Of a stretch of DNA of 64,000 nt, positions 36,759-49,270 are shown piece after piece. The first letter of the stretch is position 1. The number at the start of each line of letters is the position of its first letter. The DNA is from Rhynochetos jubatus (lineage: Eukaryota > Chordata > Aves > Eurypygiformes > Rhynochetidae): the NCBI GenBank assembly GCA_027574665.1, contig CM050656.1, forward strand, positions 9,127,501 through 9,191,500, in the 5' to 3' direction. Below the pieces are notes generated by a model. That model saw nothing but the letters and a program-made list of their open reading frames with translations. It had not been told where the DNA came from and ran no database searches. Made by a program: the position numbers and the translations under genes.

Positions 36759-39700
36759 AAGTTGACAACCGCGGTTTCCGGAAACGCCCACCGTGGGTTC
36801 TGGCTAGGAAAGCTGGGGAGGGAGCCATGTTGGTGCAGTGTCGTGCTCCTCTTGGCAGGCCTTTGCAATGCCAATTATCCCTGGAGCTGTGGGCTTTCTG
36901 GTTCTCCAGACCCTAACCCTAACCCTAACCCTAGAAGTTGCCGACGGCGGTTTCCGGCCACGCCCCCCCCGGGTTCTGGCTAGGAAAGCTGGGGAGGGAG
37001 CCATGTCGGTGCAGTGTCGTGCTCCTCTTGGCAGGCCTTTGCAATGCCAATTATCCCTGGAGCTGTGGGCTTTCTGGTTCTCCAGACCCTAACCCTAACC
37101 CTAACCCTAGAAGTTGCCGACCGCGCTTTCCGGCCACGCCCCCCCCGCGTTCTGGCTAGGAAAGCTGGGGAGGGAGCCATGTCGGTGCAGTGTCGTGCTC
37201 CTCTTGGCAGGCCTTTGCAATGCCAATTATCCCTGGAGCTGTGGGCTTTCTGGTTCTCCAGACGCTAACCCTAACCCTAACCCTAGAAGTTGCCGACCGC
37301 GGTTTCCGGCCACGCCCCCCCCGCGTTCTGGCTAGGAAAGCTGGGGAGGGAGCCATGTCGGTGCAGTGTCGTGCTCCTCTTGGCAGGCCTTTGCAATGCC
37401 AATTATCCCTGGAGCTGTGGGCTTTCTGGTTCTCCAGACCCTAACCCTAACCCTAACCCTAGAAGTTGCCGACCGCGGTTTCCGGCCACGCCCCCCCCGC
37501 GTTCTGGCTAGGAAAGCTGGGGAGAGTGCCATGTCGGTGCAGTGTCGTGCTCCTCTTGGCAGGCCTTTGCAATGCCAATTGTCCCTGGAGCTGTGGGCTT
37601 TCTGGTTCTCCAGACGCTAACCCTAACCCTAACCCTAGAAGTTGCCGACGGCGGTTTCCGGCCACGCCCCCCCCCGCGTTCTGGCTAGGAAAGCTGGGGA
37701 GGGAGCCATGTCGGTGCAGTGTCGTGCTCCTCTTGGCAGGCCTTTGCAATCCCAATTATCCCTGGAGCTGTGGGCTTTCTGGTTCTCCAGACGCTAACCC
37801 TAACCCTAACCCTAGAAGTTGCCGACGGCGCTTTCCGGCCACGGCCCCCCCGCGTTCTGGCTAGGAAAGCTGGGGAGGGAGCCATGTCGGTGCAGTGTCG
37901 TGCTCCTCTTGGCAGGCCTTTGCAATGCCAATTATCCCTGGAGCTGTGGGCTTTCTGGTTCTCCAGACCCTAACCCTAACCCTAACCCTAGAAGTTGCCG
38001 ACCGCGGTTTCCGGCCACGCCCCCCCCGGGTTCTGGCTAGGAAAGCTGGGGAGGGAGCCATGTCGGTGCAGTGTCGTGCTCCTCTTGGCAGGCCTTTGCA
38101 ATGCCAATTATCCCTGGAGCTGTGGGCTTTCTGGTTCTCCAGACCCTAACCCTAACCCTAACCCTAGAAGTTGCCGACCGCGGTTTCCGGCCACGCCCCC
38201 CCCGCGTTCTAGCCGGGAAAGCTGGGGAGGGAGCCATGTCGGTGCAGTGTCGTGCTCCTCTTGGCAGGCCTTTGCAATGCCAATTATCCCTGGAGCTGTG
38301 GGCTTTCTGGTTCTCCAGACCCTAACCCTAACCCTAACCCTAGAAGTTGCCGACCGCGGTTTCCGGCCACACCCCCCCAGAGTTCTGGCTAGGAAAGCTG
38401 GGGAGAGTGCCATGTCGGTGCAGTGTCGTGCTCCTCTTGGCAGGCCTTTGCAATCCCAATTATCCCTGGAGCTGTGGGCTTTCTGGTTCTCCAGACCCTA
38501 ACCCTAACCCTAACCCTAGAAGTTGCCGACGGCGCTTTCCGGCCACGCCCCCCCCCCGCGTTCTGGCTAGGAAAGCTGGGGAGGGAGCCATGTCGGTGCA
38601 GTGTCGTGCTCCTCTTGGCAGGCCTTTGCAATGCCAATTATCCCTGGAGCTGTGGGCTTTCTGGTTCTCCAGACCCTAACCCTAACCCTAACCCTAGAAG
38701 TTGCCGACGGCGGTTTCCGGCCACGCCCCCCCCGGGTTCTGGCTAGGAAAGCTGGGGAGGGAGCCATGTCGGTGCAGTGTCGTGCTCCTCTTGGCAGGCC
38801 TTTGCAATGCCAATTATCCCTGGAGCTGTGGGCTTTCTGGTTCTCCAGACCCTAACCCTAACCCTAACCCTAGAAGTTGCCGACCGCGGTTTCCGGCCAC
38901 GCCCCCCCAGAGTTCTGGCTAGGAAAGCTGGGGAGAGTGCCATGTCGGTGCAGTGTCGTGCTCCTCTTGGCAGGCCTTTGCAATGCCAATTGTCCCTGGA
39001 GCTGTGGGCTTTCTGGTTCTCCAGACCCTAACCCTAACCCTAACCCTAGAAGTTGCCGACGGCGGTTTCCGGCCACGCCCCCGCCGGGTTCTGGCTAGGA
39101 AAGCTGGGGAGGGAGCCATGTCGGTGCAGTGTCGTGCTCCTCTTGGCAGGCCTTTGCAATGCCAATTATCCCTGGAGCTGTGGGCTTTCTGGTTCTCCAG
39201 ACCCTAACCCTAACCCTAACCCTAGAAGTTGCCGACCGCGGTTTCCGGCCATGCCCCCCCCGCGTTCTGGCTAGGAAAGCTGGGGAGGGAGCCATGTCGG
39301 TGCAGTGTCGTGCTCCTCTTGGCAGGCCTTTGCAATGCCAATTATCCCTGGAGCTGTGGGCTTTCTGGTTCTCCAGACCCTAACCCTAACCCTAACCCTA
39401 GAAGTTGCCGACGGCGGTTTCCGGCCACGCCCCCCCCGCGTTCTGGCTAGGAAAGCTGGGGAGAGTGCCATGTCGGTGCAGTGTCGTGCTCCTCTTGGCA
39501 GGCCTTTGCAATGCCAATTGTCCCTGGAGATGTGGGCTTTCTGGTTCTCCAGACCCTAACCCTAACCCTAACCCTAGAAGTTGCCGACCGCGGTTTCCGG
39601 CCACGCCCCCCCCGCGTTCTGGCTAGGAAAGCTGGGGAGGGAGCCATGTCGGTGCAGTGTCCTGCTCCTCTTGGCAGGCCTTTGCAATGCCAATTATCCC

Positions 39701-42700
39701 TGGAGCTGTGGGCTTTCTGGTTCTCCAGACCCTAACCCTAACCCTAACCCTAGAAGTTGCCGACGGCGGTTTCCGGCCACGCCCCCCCCGCGTTCTGGCT
39801 AGGAAAGCTGGGGAGGGAGCCATGTCGGTGCAGTGTCGTGCTCCTCTTGGCAGGCCTTTGCAATGCCAATTATCCCTGGAGCTGTGGGCTTTCTGGTTCT
39901 CCAGACCCTAACCCTAACCCTAACCCTAGAAGTTGCCGACCGTGGTTTCCGGCCACGCCCCCCCCGCGTTCTGGCTAGGAAAGCTGGGGAGGGAGCCATG
40001 TCGGTGCAGTGTCGTGCTCCTCTTGGCAGGCCTTTGCAATGCCAATTATCCCTGGAGCTGTGGGCTTTCTGGTTCTCCAGACCCTAACCCTAACCCTAAC
40101 CCTAGAAGTTGCCGACCGTGGTTTCCGGCCACGCCCCCCCCGCGTTCTGGCTAGGAAAGCTGGGGAGGGAGCCATGTCGGTGCAGTGTCGTGCTCCTCTT
40201 GGCAGGCCTTTGCAATGCCAATTATCCCTGGAGCTGTGGGCTTTCTGGTTCTCCAGACCCTAACCCTAACCCTAACCCTAGAAGTTGCCGACCGCGGTTT
40301 CCGGCCACGCCCCCCCCGCGTTCTGGCTAGGAAAGCTGGGGAGGGAGCCATGTCGGTGCAGTGTCGTGCTCCTCTTGGCAGGCCTTTGCAATGCCAATTG
40401 TCCCTGGAGCTGTGGGATTTCTGGTTCTCCAGACCCTAACCCTAACCCTAACCCTAGAAGTTGCCGACCGCGGTTTCCGGCCACGCCCCCCCCGCGTTCT
40501 GGCTAGGAAAGCTGGGGAGGGAGCCATGTCGGTGCAGTGTCGTGCTCCTCTTGGCAGGCCTTTGCAATGCCAATTATCCCTGGAGCTGTGGGCTTTCTGG
40601 TTCTCCAGACCCTAACCCTAACCCTAACCCTAAAAGTTGCCGACCGCGGTTTCCGGCCACGCCCCCCCCGCGTTCTGGCTAGGAAAGCTGGGGAGAGAGC
40701 CATGTCGGTGCAGTGTCGTGCTCCTCTTGGCAGGCCTTTGCAATGCCAATTATCCCTGGAGCTGTGGGCTTTCTGGTTCTCCAGACCCTAACCCTAACCC
40801 TAACCCTAGAAGTTGCCGACCGCGGTTTCCGGCCACGCCCCCCCCGCGTTCTGGCTAGGAAAGCTGGGGAGGGAGCCATGTCGGTGCAGTGTCGTGCTCC
40901 TCTTGGCAGGCCTTTGCAATGCCAATTATCCCTGGAGCTGTGGGCTTTCTGGTTCTCCAGACCCTAACCCTAACCCTAACCCTAGAAGTTGCCGACCGCG
41001 GTTTCCGACCACGCCCCCCCCCGCGTTCTGGCTAGGAAAGCTGGGGAGGGAGCCATGTCGGTGCAGTGTCGTGCTCCTCTTGGCAGGCCTTTGCAATGCC
41101 AATTATCCCTGGAGCTGTGGGCTTTCTGGTTCTCCAGACCCTAACCCTAACCCTAACCCTAGAAGTTGCCGACCGCGGTTTCCGGCCACGCCCCCCCCGC
41201 GTTCTGGCTAGGAAAGCTGGGGAGAGAGCCATGTCGGTGCAGTGTCGTGCTCCTCTTGGCAGGCCTTTGCAATGCCAATTATCCCTGGAGCTGTGGGCTT
41301 TCTGGTTCTCCAGACCCTAACCCTAACCCTAACCCTAGAAGTTGCCGACCGCGGTTTCCGGCCACGCCCCCCCCGCGTTCTGGCTAGGAAAGCTGGGGAG
41401 GGAGCCATGTCGGTGCAGTGTCGTGCTCCTCTTGGCAGGCCTTTGCAATGCCAATTATCCCTGGAGCTGTGGGCTTTCTGGTTCTCCAGACCCTAACCCT
41501 AACCCTAACCCTAGAAGTTGCCGTCCGCGGTTTCCGCCCACGCACCCCCCGCGTTCTGGCTAGGAAAGCTGGGGAGGGAGCCATGTCGGTGCAGTGTCGT
41601 GCTCCTCTTGGCAGGCCTTTGCAATCCCAATTATCCCTGGAGCTGTGGGCTTTCTGGTTCTCCAGACCCTAACCCTAACCCTAACCCTAGAAGTTGCCGA
41701 CCGCGCTTTCCGGCCACGCCCCCCCCGCGTTCTGGCTAGGAAAGCTGGGGAGGGAGCCATGTCGGTGCAGTGTCGTGCTCCTCTTGGCAGGCCTTTGCAA
41801 TGCCAATTATCCCTGGAGCTGTGGGCTTTCTGGTTCTCCAGACCCTAACCCTAACCCTAACCCTAGAAGTTGCCGACCGCGGTTTCCGGCCACGCCCCCC
41901 CCGGGTTCTGGCTAGGAAAGCTGGGTAGGGAGCCATGTCGGTGCAGTGTCGTGCTCCTCTTGGCACGCCTTTGCAATGCCAATTATCCCTGGAGCTGTGG
42001 GCTTTCTGGTTCTCCAGACCCTAACCCTAACCCTAACCCTAGAAGTTGCCGACCGCGGTTTCCGGCCACGCCCCCGCCGGGTTCTGGCTAGGAAAGCTGG
42101 GGAGGGAGCCATGTCGGTGCAGTGTCGTGCTCCTCTTGGCAGGCCTTTGCAATGCCAATTATCCCTGGAGCTGTGGGCTTTCTGGTTCTCCAGACCCTAA
42201 CCCTAACCCTAACCCTAGAAGTTTCCGACCGCGGTTTCCGGCCACGCCCCCTTAGAGTTCTGGCTAGGAAAGCTGGGGAGAGTGCCATGTCGGTGCAGTG
42301 TCGTGCTCCTCTTGGCAGGCCTTTGCAATGCCAATTGTCCCTGGAGCTGTGGGCTTTCTGGTTCTCCAGACGCTAACCCTAACCCTAACCCTAGAAGTTG
42401 CCGACGGCGCTTTCCGGCCACGCCCCCCCCGCGTTCTGGCTAGGAAAGCTGGGGAGGGAGCCATGTCGGTGCAGTGTCGTGCTCCTCTTGGCAGGCCTTT
42501 GCAATGCCAATTATCCCTGGAGCTGTGGGCTTTCTGGTTCTCCAGACCCTAACCCTAACCCTAACCCTAGAAGTTGCCGACGGCGCTTTCCGGCCACGCC
42601 CCCCCCGCGTTCTGGCTAGGAAAGCTGGGGAGGGAGCCATGTTGGTGCAGTGTCGTGCTCCTCTTGGCAGGCCTTTGCAATCCCAATTATCCCTGGAGCT

Positions 42701-43462
42701 GTGGGCTTTCTGGTTCTCCAGACCCTAACCCTAACCCTAACCCTAGAAGTTGCCGACCGTGGTTTCCGGCCACGCCCCCCCCGGGTTCTGGCTAGGAAAG
42801 CTGGGGAGGGAGCCATGTCGGTGCAGTGTCGTGCTCCTCTTGGCAGGCCTTTGCAATGCCAATTATCCCTGGAGCTGTGGGCTTTCTGGTTCTCCAGACC
42901 CTAACCCTAACCCTAACCCTAGAAGTTGCCGACCGCGGTTTCCGGCCACGCCCCCCCTGCGTTCTGGCTAGGAAAGCTGGGGAGGGAGCCATGTCGGTGC
43001 AGTGTCGTGCTCCTCTTGGCAGGCCTTTGCAATGCCAATTATCCCTGGAGCTGTGGGCTTTCTGGTTCTCCAGACCCTAACCCTAACCCTAACCCTAAAA
43101 GTTGCCGACCGCGGTTTCCGGCCACGCCCCCCCCGCGTTCTGGCTAGGAAAGCTGGGGAGAGAGCCATGTCGGTGCAGTGTCGTGCTCCTCTTGGCAGGC
43201 CTTTGCAATGCCAATTATCCCTGGAGCTGTGGGCTTTCTGGTTCTCCAGACCCTAACCCTAACCCTAACCCTAGAAGTTGCCGACCGCGGTTTCCGGCCA
43301 CGCCCCCCCCGCGTTCTGGCTAGGAAAGCTGGGGAGGGAGCCATGTCGGTGCAGTGTCGTGCTCCTCTTGGCAGGCCTTTGCAATGCCAATTATCCCTGG
43401 AGCTGTGGGCTTTCTGGTTCTCCAGACCCTAACCCTAACCCTAACCCTAGAAGTTGCCGACC

Positions 43463-43493
43463 GCGGTTTCCGGCCACCCCCCCCACCCCGCGT
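43463..43493 (+). repeat. Rearranged C run (179-bp unit)
   Basis: The C-rich core here reads CCACCCCCCCCACCCCGCG: the usual CACG has lost its G and an A interrupts an enlarged C run. The net gain is 3 bp. With the C11 unit at about 26,721 it is the largest C-run expansion in the window. Confidence 0.9.
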
Positions 43494-46452
43494 TCTGGCT
43501 AGGAAAGCTGGGGAGGGAGCCATGTCGGTGCAGTGTCGTGCTCCTCTTGGCAGGCCTTTGCAATGCCAATTATCCCTGGAGCTGTGGGCTTTCTGGTTCT
43601 CCAGACCCTAACCCTAACCCTAACCCTAGAAGTTGCCGTCCGCGGTTTCCGGCCACGCCCCCCCCGCGTTCTGGCTAGGAAAGCTGGGGAGGGAGCCATG
43701 TCGGTGCAGTGTCGTGCTCCTCTTGGCAGGCCTTTGCAATGCCAATTATCCCTGGAGCTTTGGGCTTTCTGGTTCTCCAGACCCTAACCCTAACCCTAAC
43801 CCTAGAAGTTGCCGTCCGCGGTTTCCGGCCACGCCCCCCCCGCGTTCTGGCTAGGAAAGCTGGGGAGGGAGCCATGTCGGTGCAGTGTCGTGCTCCTCTT
43901 GGCAGGCCTTTGCAATGCCAATTATCCCTGGAGCTGTGGGCTTTCTGGTTCTCCAGACGCTAACCCTAACCCTAACCCTAGAAGTTGCCGACCGCGGTTT
44001 CCGGCCACGCCCCCCCCGCGTTCTGGCTAGGAAAGCTGGGGAGGGAGCCATGTCGGTGCAGTGTCGTGCTCCTCTTGGCAGGCCTTTGCAATGCCAATTA
44101 GCCCTGGAGCTGTGGGCTTTCTGGTTCTCCAGACCCTAACCCTAACCCTAACCCTAGAAGTTGCCGACCGCGGTTTCCGGCCACGCCCCCCCCGCGTTCT
44201 GGCTAGGAAAGCTGGGGAGGGAGCCATGTCGGTGCAGTGTCGTGCTCCTCTTGGCAGGCCTTTGCAATGCCAATTATCCCTGGAGCTGTGGGCTTTCTGG
44301 TTCTCCAGACCCTAACCCTAACCCTAACCCTAGAAGTTGCCGACCGCGGTTTCCGGCCACGCCCCCCCCGCGTTCTGGCTAGGAAAGCTGGGGAGGGAGC
44401 CATGTCGGTGCAGTGTCGTGCTCCTCTTGGTAGGCCTTTGCAATCCCAATTATCCCTGGAGCTGTGGGCTTTCTGGTTCTCCAGACCCTAACCCTAACCC
44501 TAACCCTAGAAGTTGCCGACCGCGGTTTCCGTCCACGCCCCCCCCCGCGTTCTGGCTAGGAAAGCTGGGGAGGGAGCCATGTCGGTGCAGTGTCGTGCTC
44601 CTCTTGGCAGGCCTTTGCAATGCCAATTATCCCTGGAGCTGTGGGCTTTCTGGTTCTCCAGACCCTAACCCTAACCCTAACCCTAGAAGTTGCCGACCGC
44701 GGTTTCCGGCCACGCCCCCCCCCCGCGTTCTGGCTAGGAAAGCTGGGGAGGGAGCCATGTCGGTGCAGTGTCGTGCTCCTCTTGGCAGGCCTTTGCAATG
44801 CCAATTATCCCTGGAGCTGTGGGCTTTCTGGTTCTCCAGACCCTAACCCTAACCCTAACCCTAGAAGTTGCCGACCGCGGTTTCCGGCCACGCCCCCCCC
44901 GCGTTCTGGCTAGGAAAGCTGGGGAGGGAGCCATGTCGGTGCAGTGTCGTGCTCCTCTTGGCAGGCCTTTGCAATCCCAATTATCCCTGGAGCTGTGGGC
45001 TTTCTGGTTCTCCAGACCCTAACCCTAACCCTAACCCTAGAAGTTGCCGACCGCGGTTTCCGGCCACGACCCCCCCGTGTTCTGGCTAGGAAAGCTGGGG
45101 AGGGAGCCATGTCGGTGCAGTGTCGTGCTCCTCTTGGCAGGCCTTTGCAATGCCAATTATCCCTGGAGCTGTGGGCTTTCTGGTTCTCCAGACCCTAACC
45201 CTAACCCTAACCCTAGAAGTTGCCGACCGTGGTTTCCGGCCACGCCCCCCGTGGGTTCTGGCTAGGAAAGCTGGGGAGGGAGCCATGTCGGTGCAGTGTC
45301 GTGCTCCTCTTGGCAGGCCTTTGCAATGCCAATTATCCCTGGAGCTGTGGGCTTTCTGGTTCTCCAGACGCTAACCCTAACCCTAACCCTAGAAGTTGCC
45401 GACCGCGGTTTCCGGCCACGCCCCCCGTGGGTTCTGGCTAGGAAAGCTGGGGAGGGAGCAATGTCGGTGCAGTGTCGTGCTCCTCTTGGCAGGCCTTTGC
45501 AATTCCAATTATCCCTGGAGCTGTGGGCTTTCTGGTTCTCCAGACCCTAACCCTAACCCTAACCCTAGAAGTTGCCGACCGCGGTTTCCGGCCACGCCCC
45601 CCCCCGCGTTCTAGCCGGGAAAGCTGGGGAGGGAGCCATGTCGGTGCAGTGTCGTGCTCCTCTTGGCAGGCCTTTGCAATGCCAATTATCCCTGGAGCTG
45701 TGGGCTTTCTGGTTCTCCAGACCCTAACCCTAACCCTAACCCTAGAAGTTGCCGACCGCGCTTTCCGGCCACGCCCCCCCCGCGTTCTGGCTAGGAAAGC
45801 TGGGGAGGGAGCCATGTCGGTGCAGTGTCGTGCTCCTCTTGGCAGGCCTTTGCAATCCCAATTATCCCTGGAGCTGTGGGCTTTCTGGTTCTCCAGACGC
45901 TAACCCTAACCCTAACCCTAGAAGTTGCCGACCGCGGTTTCCGGCCACGCCCCCCCCGCGTTCTGGCTAGGAAAGCTGGGGAGGGAGCCATGTCGGTGCA
46001 GTGTCGTGCTCCTCTTGGCAGGCCTTTGCAATGCCAATTATCCCTGGAGCTGTGGGCTTTCTGGTTCTCCAGACCCTAACCCTAACCCTAACCCTAGAAG
46101 TTGCCGTCCGCGGTTTCCGCCCACGCACCCCCCGCGTTCTGGCTAGGAAAGCTGGGGAGGGAGCCATGTCGGTGCAGTGTCGTGCTCCTCTTGGCAGGCC
46201 TTTGCAATGCCAATTATCCCTGGAGCTGTGGGCTTTCTGGTTCTCCAGACCCTAACCCTAACCCTAACCCTAGAAGTTGCCGACGGCGGTTTCCGGCCAC
46301 GCCCCCCCCGCGTTCTGGCTAGGAAAGCTGGGGAGAGAGCCATGTCGGTGCAGTGTCGTGCTCCTCTTGGCAGGCCTTTGCAATGCCAATTATCCCTGGA
46401 GCTGTGGGCTTTCTGGTTCTCCAGACGCTAACCCTAACCCTAACCCTAGAAG

Positions 46453-49270
46453 TTGCCGACCGCGGTTTCCGGCCACGCCCCCCCCGCGTTCTGGCTAGGA
46501 AAGCTGGGGAGGGAGCCATGTCGGTGCAGTGTCGTGCTCCTCTTGGCAGGCCTTTGCAATGCCAATTATCCCTGGAGCTGTGGGCTTTCTGGTTCTCCAG
46601 ACCCTAACCCTAACCCTAACCCTAGAAATTGCCGACCGTGGTTTCCGGCGACGCCCCCCCCGGGTTCTAGCCGGGAAAGCTGGGGAGGGAGCCATGTCGG
46701 TGCAGTGTCGTGCTCCTCTTGGCAGGCCTTTACAATCCCAATTATCTCTGGAGCTGTGGACTTTCTGGTTCTCCAGACCCTAACCCTAACCCTAACCCTA
46801 GAAGTTGCCGACCGCGGTTTCCGGCCACGCCCCCCCCCGCGTTCTGGCTAGGAAAGCTGGGGAGGGAGCCATGTCGGTGCAGTGTCGTGCTCCTCTTGGC
46901 AGGCCTTTGCAATCCCAATTATCCCTGGAGCTGTGGGCTTTCTGGTTCTCCAGACCCTAACCCTAACCCTAACCCTAGAAGTTGCCGACCGCGGTTTCCG
47001 GCCACGCCCCCCCCGCGTTCTGGCTAGGAAAGCTGGGGAGGGAGCCATGTCGGTGCAGTGTCGTGCTCCTCTTGGCAGGCCTTTGCAATCCCAATTATCC
47101 CTGGAGCTGTGGGCTTTCTGGTTCTCCAGACCCTAACCCTAACCCTAACCCTAGAAGTTGCCGACCGCGGTTTCCGGCCACGCCCCCCCCGCGTTCTGGC
47201 TAGGAAAGCTGGGGAGGGAGCCATGTCGGTGCAGTGTCGTGCTCCTCTTGGCAGGCCTTTGCAATGCCAATTATCCCTGGAGCTGTGGGCTTTCTGGTTC
47301 TCCAGACCCTAACCCTAACCCTAACCCTAGAAGTTGCCGTCCGCGGTTTCCGCCCACGCACCCCCCGCGTTCTGGCTAGGAAAGCTGGGGAGGGAGCCAT
47401 GTCGGTGCAGTGTCGTGCTCCTCTTGGCAGGCCTTTGCAATGCCAATTATCCCTGGAGCTGTGGGCTTTCTGGTTCTCCAGACCCTAACCCTAACCCTAA
47501 CCCTAGAAGTTGCCGAACGCGGTTTCCGGCCACGCCCCCCCCGCGTTCTGGCTAGGAAAGCTGGGGAGAGAGCCATGTCGGTGCAGTGTCGTGCTCCTCT
47601 TGGCAGGCCTTTGCAATGCCAATTATCCCTGGAGCTGTGGGCTTTCTGGTTCTCCAGACCCTAACCCTAACCCTAACCCTAGAAGTTGCCGACCGCGGTT
47701 TCCGGCCACGCCCCCCCCGCGTTCTGGCTAGGAAAGCTGGGGAGGGAGCCATGTCGGTGCAGTGTCGTGCTCCTCTTGGCAGGCCTTTGCAATGCCAATT
47801 ATCCCTGGAGCTGTGGGCTTTCTGGTTCTCCAGACCCTAACCCTAACCCTAACCCTAGAAGTTGCCGACCGCGGTTTCCGGCCACGCCCCCCCCGCGTTC
47901 TGGCTAGGAAAGCTGGGGAGGGAGCCATGTCGGTGCAGTGTCGTGCTCCTCTTGGCAGGCCTTTGCAATGCCAATTATCCCTGGAGCTGTGGGCTTTCTG
48001 GTTCTCCAGACCCTAACCCTAACCCTAACCCTAGAAATTGCCGACCGCGGTTTCCGGCCACGCCCCCCCCGGGTTCTAGCCGGGAAAGCTGGGGAGGGAG
48101 CCATGTCGGTGCAGTGTCGTGCTCCTCTTGGCAGGCCTTTACAATCCCAATTATCTCTGGAGCTGTGGACTTTCTGGTTCTCCAGACCCTAACCCTAACC
48201 CTAACCCTAGAAGTTGCCGACCGCGGTTTCCGGCCACGCCCCCCCCCGCGTTCTGGCTAGGAAAGCTGGGGAGGGAGCCATGTCGGTGCAGTGTCGTGCT
48301 CCTCTTGGCAGGCCTTTGCAATCCCAATTATCCCTGGAGCTGTGGGCTTTCTGGTTCTCCAGACCCTAACCCTAACCCTAATCCTAGAAGTTGCCGACCG
48401 CGGTTTCCGGCCACGCCCCCCCCGCGTTCTGGCTAGGAAAGCTGGGGAGGGAGCCATGTCGGTGCAGTGTCGTGCTCCTCTTGGCAGGCCTTTGCAATCC
48501 CAATTATCCCTGGAGCTGTGGGCTTTCTGGTTCTCCAGACCCTAACCCTAACCCTAACCCTAGAAGTTGCCGACCGCGGTTTCCGGCCACGCCCCCCCCG
48601 CGTTCTGGCTAGGAAAGCTGGGGAGGGAGCCATGTCGGTGCAGTGTCGTGCTCCTCTTGGCAGGCCTTTGCAATGCCAATTATCCCTGGAGCTGTGGGCT
48701 TTCTGGTTCTCCAGACCCTAACCCTAACCCTAACCCTAGAAGTTGCCGTCCGCGGTTTCCGCCCACGCACCCCCCGCGTTCTGGCTAGGAAAGCTGGGGA
48801 GGGAGCCATGTCGGTGCAGTGTCGTGCTCCTCTTGGCAGGCCTTTGCAATGCCAATTATCCCTGGAGCTGTGGGCTTTCTGGTTCTCCAGACCCTAACCC
48901 TAACCCTAACCCTAGAAGTTGCCGAACGCGGTTTCCGGCCACGCCCCCCCCGCGTTCTGGCTAGGAAAGCTGGGGAGAGAGCCATGTCGGTGCAGTGTCG
49001 TGCTCCTCTTGGCAGGCCTTTGCAATGCCAATTATCCCTGGAGCTGTGGGCTTTCTGGTTCTCCAGACGCTAACCCTAACCCTAACCCTAGAAGTTGCCG
49101 ACCGCGGTTTCCGGCCACGCCCCCCCCGCGTTCTCGCTAGGAAAGCTGGGGAGGGAGCCATGTCGGTGCAGTGTCGTGCTCCTCTTGGCAGGCCTTTGCA
49201 ATGCCAATTATCCCTGGAGCTGTGGGCTTTCTGGTTCTCCAGACCCTAACCCTAACCCTAACCCTAGAAG
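46453..49270 (+). repeat. 1,409-bp tandem duplication in zone A2
   Basis: The segment from 46,453 is repeated at 47,862, exactly 1,409 bp later (seven units of 176 and one of 177). Anchors are TTTACAATCCC with GTGGACTTTC (about 46,729 and 48,138) and GCCGTCCGCGG with CGCACCCCCC (47,337 and 48,746). Both copies match 10,852-11,770 in zone A1, at offsets 35,601 and 37,010. Similarity fades after about 49,060, where the second copy gains CGCTAA and then TTCTCGCTAGG. Confidence 0.8.

Larger units (their letters stand above)
35694..37040 (+). repeat. 710-bp tandem duplication with a divergent unit
   Basis: About 640 bp from 35,694 is repeated 710 bp later (four units, one with an extra CCCTAA). 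Both copies hold the most divergent spacer in the window, reading GTTGACAACCGCGG, CCGGAAACGCCCACCGTGGG and CATGTTGGTG (about 36,051 and 36,761). One difference between copies is GGGATTTC at 36,000 versus GGGCTTTC at 36,710. The match ends near 37,040. Confidence 0.85.
32521..38770 (+). repeat. Array zone C
   Basis: This zone lies between the two A+B blocks and has no second copy in the window. It is marked by TTTACAATCTCAATCATCC units, TAGCAGGG units and CCAGCCACG. It has an excess of longer telomere blocks: three of the four five-hexamer blocks in the window lie here, and the fourth is only about 200 bp to its left. Several short-period duplications (352, 710 and 880 bp) make it the most irregular part of the array. 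Confidence 0.7.
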
